From Candidatus Nanohaloarchaea archaeon (GTDB lineage Archaea; Nanohalarchaeota; Nanosalinia; Nanosalinales; Nanosalinaceae), in NCBI GenBank assembly GCA_014297435.1, contig JACOQA010000002.1:124001-188000 (forward strand): 64,000 nt of DNA. Direction: 5' to 3'. Every line of letters begins with the position of its first letter. The first letter of the stretch is position 1. Shown here piece after piece: positions 60,245-64,000 of this stretch. The translations under genes and the position numbers were made by a program. The notes below the pieces were generated by a model. It made no database searches. It was not told the origin of the DNA and saw only the letters and a program-made list of their open reading frames with translations.

Positions 60245-60906
60245 TGGGTGCTGTAGGGGCCCGAAAAGTAGACGGAAAATACAGAAAGCAGCTATGGGGG
60301 CAGATAGGCGTAGAGGACGAACACACTGAAGAAGATCCTCATCCCGTAGCAAAATATCTTGAACAAGCAGAAGCTGTAGATAGAGGCTACGCTCTTCCCG
60401 AGGCAGAAGAAGTTCTTCAGCCAAACCAAAGGGATGACTACTGTTGTAATGCCGATAGAATAGATAAAAAACCGCACAGCGCCCGTGAAAGGATATGGTG
60501 GAGAAACAACGAAGGCGACTACGTAGTTGAGACTGTGAACATGAAAGGTCACGAATACAGGGACATGGCGGTATACAGACAGCATGGAGTAATACCTACA
60601 GAAAATTCTGAGTGGGATGAAGCTGTAGAACATCTGTTCTCCAGAGCAGCTTTACAGGTAAGAAACGACCCGGAAGTATCAAACGATCTAGCACTGTTCG
60701 TAGGATTGAATGATATACCAAACCATCATCACATAGTAGTTTCGGATATCGATGGAGGACAAGGAGAAACGCTAAGCGATTTAGAGCAGATCGATAATTT
60801 CGCACTATACGATCTTTCCGGAGACGAGTATTCGATCGAAAAACCCGATTATTTCGAGATCGGCGATAAAAGAGGAGAGATCGGGCTTGAACCCTACATA
60901 ACATAG
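60244..60906 (+). CDS. Unknown acidic protein
   Basis: The 220-residue protein is not recognised. It is soluble and acidic with a Cys pair (DDYCCNADRIDKK) in a polar N-terminal half, a central VEHLFSRAALQVRNDPEV helix, and a C-terminal part with HHHIVVSDIDGGQGETLSDLEQIDNFALYDLSGDEYSI. A HHH cluster and several Asp residues could bind metal. The gene has its own leaderless promoter and is followed after 50 nt by an epimerase gene. Confidence 0.6.
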   Translation: MGAVGARKVDGKYRKQLWGQIGVEDEHTEEDPHPVAKYLEQAEAVDRGYALPEAEEVLQPNQRDDYCCNADRIDKKPHSARERIWWRNNEGDYVVETVNMKGHEYRDMAVYRQHGVIPTENSEWDEAVEHLFSRAALQVRNDPEVSNDLALFVGLNDIPNHHHIVVSDIDGGQGETLSDLEQIDNFALYDLSGDEYSIEKPDYFEIGDKRGEIGLEPYIT

Positions 60907-60956
60907 AGTGAAAAACGTAACCAAACCACATACTAGAATAGAGGCTTACAAAATAT

Positions 60957-61898
60957 ATGGAACGAGCACTAATTACTGGAGGAGCAGGATTTATAGGTTC
61001 AAACATCGCAGAACTACTTGTCGAGGAAGGTTGTGAGGTCGTTGTACTTGACAGCCTTTACTTAGGTTCTGAAAACAATCTTTCTGAGATAGAGGACGAG
61101 GTCGAGTTCGTAGAAGGATCAGTAATAGATACTGAGACAGTTAAAGAAGCAATAAAGGGTTGTGATGTGGTTTTCCATCAGGCTGCAAGATCAAGTTCGC
61201 CTATGCACAAGGAAGATGCGGCAGAAGGAGCAAGGATAAACGTCGAAGGCTTCGTTAACGTAGTAGAGGCTGCGAAAGACGAGGAAGTAGAGAAAATTGT
61301 TTACGCCTCTACGAGTTCGATGTATGGTAGTGTCGAACCGCCGCACAAAGAGGACACGGGAGAATATCCAACAAACCTTTACACGGCTTCAAAGATGTCT
61401 AGAGAGCTTTACGCCACGGTATACTCCCAACAAACAGATATTAACTTTACAGGTCTCAGGTACTTCTCGGTCTACGGACCTCACGAAAAAGCGAAGGACA
61501 AGTATGCCAACGTCCTGACCCAGTTCATGTGGAAGATGCTTGAAGGAGAAAGGCCTGTCATATGGGGAGACGGAACCCAGACAAGAGACTTCACGTTCGT
61601 CAAGGACATCGCAAGAGCCAACCTCTTGGCCGCAGAGAACAAGAGCGAAGAAGTCAACGGCGAATACTTCAACATCGGAACAGGAAGAGATGTCTCATTC
61701 AACACTTTAGTAGAAAAATTGAACGAGACATTAGGAACTGAGATAGAGCCAAAACACATCGAACACCCAAGAGACAACCCCGTGATGGCTACAAAAGCCG
61801 ATTACTCCAGAGCAAAAGAAAAACTGGGCTACGAACCGGAGTACAGCTTTGAAGAAGGCTTGAAAGAGACCGCGGAGTTCTACCAGGAAAACAGATAA
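60957..61898 (+). CDS. NAD-dependent sugar-nucleotide epimerase/dehydratase
   Basis: The 313-residue protein has RALITGGAGFIGSNIAELLVEEGCEVVVLDSLYLGS, VVFHQAARSS, VYASTSSMYG, catalytic NLYTASKMSRELY (Tyr-x3-Lys) and FTGLRYFSVYGP, all typical of the UDP-glucose 4-epimerase/GlcNAc epimerase group. The DNPVMATKADYSRAKEKLGYEP tail is normal. It differs clearly from the one at 58066, so the two probably act on different sugars. A cupin gene follows after 37 nt. Confidence 0.93.
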   Translation: MERALITGGAGFIGSNIAELLVEEGCEVVVLDSLYLGSENNLSEIEDEVEFVEGSVIDTETVKEAIKGCDVVFHQAARSSSPMHKEDAAEGARINVEGFVNVVEAAKDEEVEKIVYASTSSMYGSVEPPHKEDTGEYPTNLYTASKMSRELYATVYSQQTDINFTGLRYFSVYGPHEKAKDKYANVLTQFMWKMLEGERPVIWGDGTQTRDFTFVKDIARANLLAAENKSEEVNGEYFNIGTGRDVSFNTLVEKLNETLGTEIEPKHIEHPRDNPVMATKADYSRAKEKLGYEPEYSFEEGLKETAEFYQENR

Positions 61899-61935
61899 GA
61901 GTCTTAACTAGGAAATATCCACAGGTGTCTTGAAA

Positions 61936-62304
61936 ATGGGACGTATCGAAAAGCCCTGGGGATACGAAGACCAGGTCTTAATGACACAGGTAGACGTCGG
62001 AGAAAAACAGGGAATGCTCGGCATGAGAAAGCTCGCGATCAACGCGGACGAAATGACCTCTTACGCCAAACACGAGGAACAGGCAGACATTATCTATCTC
62101 GAGAAAGGCGAAGTAACGATCAGAAAGGACGGAGACCTCATTGAACTTGAGAAAGGAAACGCAGTTGTAATAAGATCGGGAGAAAAGCACCAGCTCCAGA
62201 ACATAGGAACCGATGTAGCTGAAGTTCTCGAAATATCCTTCCCGTACAGACCAGAGGATATTGAAAGGATAGAGGATCCTTACAATGATGAAAGAGAGGG
62301 TTAG
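61936..62304 (+). CDS. Cupin, mannose-6-phosphate isomerase type II-like
   Basis: The 122-residue protein is one cupin barrel: GRIEKPWGYEDQVLMTQ at the start is the sequence of phosphomannose isomerase/GMP C-terminal domains, followed by KHEEQADIIYLEKGEVTI, VVIRSGEKHQLQNIG and EVLEISFPYRPEDIERIEDPY. The metal-binding His pair of motif 1 is partly altered (YAKHEEQ). It may isomerise or epimerise sugar phosphates. The ATG at 61936 is decided by AGGTG (61923-61927) 8 nt upstream; a TTG at 61930 is less likely. It overlaps the convergent gene by 4 nt. Confidence 0.85.
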   Translation: MGRIEKPWGYEDQVLMTQVDVGEKQGMLGMRKLAINADEMTSYAKHEEQADIIYLEKGEVTIRKDGDLIELEKGNAVVIRSGEKHQLQNIGTDVAEVLEISFPYRPEDIERIEDPYNDEREG

Positions 62305-63398
62305 AGGAAGAGAACAAACCCTATAATTATTACAACCACTTCAACGGAGGTAAGGATCAGTGTTATCTGTTTCTCCGTAAATCCTCTTTTCATTAATGGA
62401 ATTGTAAGGCTGTAATTCTTCGGATGTTGGGGTTCTAGTTTGCCGTTTTCTTTCAGAGTTCCCCAGGAATGGGAGTTAAACCCACTTCTCGCACTAAGCA
62501 AGAACTCAGCGTACCAAGGCGCGAATATGAAAGCTCCGAACTTCTCGATATTTCCCACGACCATGGACGCGAAGAGAACTGCACCAGCCAAGTAAGTTAA
62601 AGAGTCTCCGGGAAGTATCGAAGCCGGATAAAAATTGTACCAAAGGAACGCGAGCAGACATGACGAAGCAGATAAAGCTATCAAAGCTGCTTCCATTCGA
62701 CCGTTAGACAAAGCGAAAACACCTAGCCCGAGACTAGCTACCAGACTCATTGCAGCCGACAAACCGTTCATACCCGCCAGCATGTTCACAACGTTCGAAA
62801 CGAACAGAAGTCCTAAAGGTAGGAGAACTAGTGGGTAGAGCAGACCCCAGTTCACTACACCAATTAAAGGAAGGCTCATCTCCCATGAACCAGCACCTAC
62901 CGCAATCAAAGGAAGTGCGGCCGGTAAGACGAAAAGCATCTTGGGTATCTGCGAGAGCCCGGTTCTATGGATCATCGAATCATCCTTATCATTAGAAAAA
63001 CGGAGAATAAAGCGTTCGATAAAGTGTGTTTTCTCGGTCTCAAGCTCTATCTCAACCTCCTCCTCAACATGTTCGGTTATCAGCTTCTGCAGATCGATAT
63101 GAATATCATCTATCAAGCCAATTAATGCGATAATAGTTACTGAGTTCAGAGCTGCGAGTACAAGCGCCAGGTTGATACTTCTAGAACCGAAAAGCTGGTT
63201 CAAACCGATAAAGCTTGTGACGGCTACAATAAAACCGAAGAGAACAACCAATCCGCCTGAAGTCGGTATCTTCGGTCTATTATTCTTCTGCTGGTCTATT
63301 CCATAAATCCCTGAAGACATCAAGTACTTTTTCGCCGCAGGAACTCCAACAAAAACTGTAAAGAAACCGAGAAGGGAAGAAAGGAGTAGGAACCTCAT
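62301..63398 (-). CDS. GlcNAc-1-phosphate transferase (MraY/WecA/AglH-like)
   Basis: The 365-residue protein has about ten hydrophobic segments and MraY-superfamily motifs: NRPKIPTSGGLVVLFGF, LIGLIDDIHIDLQK (the Asp-Asp catalytic pair), NVVNMLAGMNGLSAA and LPGDSLTYLAGA. Such enzymes attach a UDP-sugar phosphate, often GlcNAc, to dolichol phosphate, the first step in building the lipid-linked N-glycan. Its start abuts the stop of the AglB-like gene, so the two are co-expressed, and it would supply that enzyme with substrate. About 15 charged residues (VEEEVEIELETEKTHF) form a cytosolic loop. Confidence 0.9.
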   Translation of the reverse strand: MRFLLLSSLLGFFTVFVGVPAAKKYLMSSGIYGIDQQKNNRPKIPTSGGLVVLFGFIVAVTSFIGLNQLFGSRSINLALVLAALNSVTIIALIGLIDDIHIDLQKLITEHVEEEVEIELETEKTHFIERFILRFSNDKDDSMIHRTGLSQIPKMLFVLPAALPLIAVGAGSWEMSLPLIGVVNWGLLYPLVLLPLGLLFVSNVVNMLAGMNGLSAAMSLVASLGLGVFALSNGRMEAALIALSASSCLLAFLWYNFYPASILPGDSLTYLAGAVLFASMVVGNIEKFGAFIFAPWYAEFLLSARSGFNSHSWGTLKENGKLEPQHPKNYSLTIPLMKRGFTEKQITLILTSVEVVVIIIGFVLFL

Positions 63399-64000
63399 TA
63401 CTCCTCAATTTCCTGCTGGTTTACCTTCCACATTTTGATGAAGCCGTTCGAACCGCCTTCAACCTTCTCAACCCAGTCAATACCATAACCGTCCATCAGG
63501 TAAAGCCGTCCAAGACTGGATCTTGCAACCTTCTTAGGCACTATAACTAATTTTGCCGGCTGCGTCTGCATGTTAGATCTTTGACTTGTTATCGCGGCAC
63601 GTTCTAAGGTGTAGAACGGATTCTCTGCTATACACATTTCGCTGCCGCTTAGCTGAGCTGGTTTTTCAACGTCCAGCTCCTTAATGCCATCTTCGGTTAC
63701 AACACAACCTACTCTTGACCTGCCTGTTGCTGTCTCGTAAATAGCTCTGGTGTCTTGGCTCTTCAGATCGATCGAATTGTTAGAGGATTTAATCTCAGCA
63801 TAGACCGTTCTTCTTCCATCCGAGAAAGTTGACTGGTTTGAGTTCTGGCTGTTCCCTCTCCAGGTCAGCTGTGTCATGTAGTCGAACTCGGAGTTGTCTC
63901 TGTGCGCGATCTGGGAAACTGCGGAGTACTTGCCTATCATCGTCTCATCAAGCACTATGTAATCTATAGAATGCTTTTTGAACAGTTCCGAATGGTTTGA
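63398..64000 (-). CDS. aglB: C-terminal part of oligosaccharyltransferase AglB/STT3 (partial)
   Basis: The frame is open from the stop at 63398 through the right edge of the window, so the gene continues outside. The visible 200 residues include HSIDYIVLDETMIGKYSAVSQIA near the edge and ARSSLGRLYLMDGYGIDWVEKVEGGSNGFIKMWKV at the end. This order resembles the extracellular C-terminal domain of archaeal AglB (motifs YxxVD...GK and ARLH/YxxDG). AglB transfers the glycan from dolichol to Asn of secreted proteins. The gene lies directly upstream of the GlcNAc-phosphotransferase-like gene. The assignment rests on the C-terminus only; the WWDYG site is not in the window. Confidence 0.68.
   Translation of the reverse strand, partial: SNHSELFKKHSIDYIVLDETMIGKYSAVSQIAHRDNSEFDYMTQLTWRGNSQNSNQSTFSDGRRTVYAEIKSSNNSIDLKSQDTRAIYETATGRSRVGCVVTEDGIKELDVEKPAQLSGSEMCIAENPFYTLERAAITSQRSNMQTQPAKLVIVPKKVARSSLGRLYLMDGYGIDWVEKVEGGSNGFIKMWKVNQQEIEE

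Noticed and set aside
1-64000. CRISPR array, insertion sequences, rRNA or prophage genes
   Set aside because: No regularly spaced identical repeats with unique spacers, no transposase motifs, no rRNA and no phage structural genes were seen.

Overview
The window reads as chromosomal DNA of a salt-adapted archaeon, most likely a small-genome DPANN lineage such as Nanohaloarchaeota. The evidence is a very acidic predicted proteome, a single-fold archaeal histone, RadA, a two-subunit D-family DNA polymerase, Orc1/Cdc6, a bacterial-type DnaG as found in archaea, TATA-box promoters that often sit about 25 nt before the start codon (leaderless style), and an archaeal N-glycosylation set. The lineage is an inference; the archaeal nature is clear. 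No CRISPR array, insertion sequence or rRNA was seen.

Layout. 1-4.3 kb is gene-poor: a Tat-like acidic protein, a glyoxalase, three unrecognised genes and five exact copies of a palindromic operator (TGTTC-N9-GAACA). 4.3-8.4 kb holds histone, RPA, RadA, a PRC-barrel protein, an RNA 2',3'-cyclic phosphodiesterase and an OB-fold protein, followed by an AT-rich convergent intergenic array of ACTAT motifs. 8.7-15.5 kb is a peptidase island (M32, M29, M3/PepF, M29). 15.6-21.5 kb has a tRNA-Thr(CGT), an HTH/DUF2178 pair, a secreted coiled-coil protein, winged-helix regulators, and a SipW-type signal peptidase next to its likely substrate.

21.5-33.2 kb is a minus-strand replication block: orc1/cdc6, PolD small subunit, PolD large subunit (split by a 490-residue intein), a CBS protein, three related unknown genes, a DUF167 gene and dnaG. 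It points away from a candidate origin (33.28-33.72 kb) with four ORB-like elements, an inverted repeat and five GGTTTAG repeats. A 50-codon membrane ORF and a 1365-residue secreted protein with a degenerate gingipain-like domain lie on the far side.

38-64 kb is a surface-glycan region. It holds six glycosyltransferases in one overlapping run, an FkbM methyltransferase, UDP-sugar dehydrogenase, sugar-nucleotide transferase, epimerases, an oligosaccharide flippase, a GlcNAc-phosphotransferase-like enzyme and, at the right edge, the C-terminus of a probable AglB oligosaccharyltransferase. Interleaved are seven alkaline-phosphatase-superfamily genes (one 5'-truncated), a formyltransferase, a PAPS-reductase-like PP-loop protein, two small ribbon-helix-helix proteins and a ribbon-helix-helix/nucleotidyltransferase fusion lacking catalytic residues. 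Together these suggest assembly, decoration, export and protein transfer of a modified glycan, with local regulators. The most unusual items are the ACTAT array, the TGTTC-N9-GAACA sites, the fusion pseudo-enzyme and the inactive gingipain-like protein.
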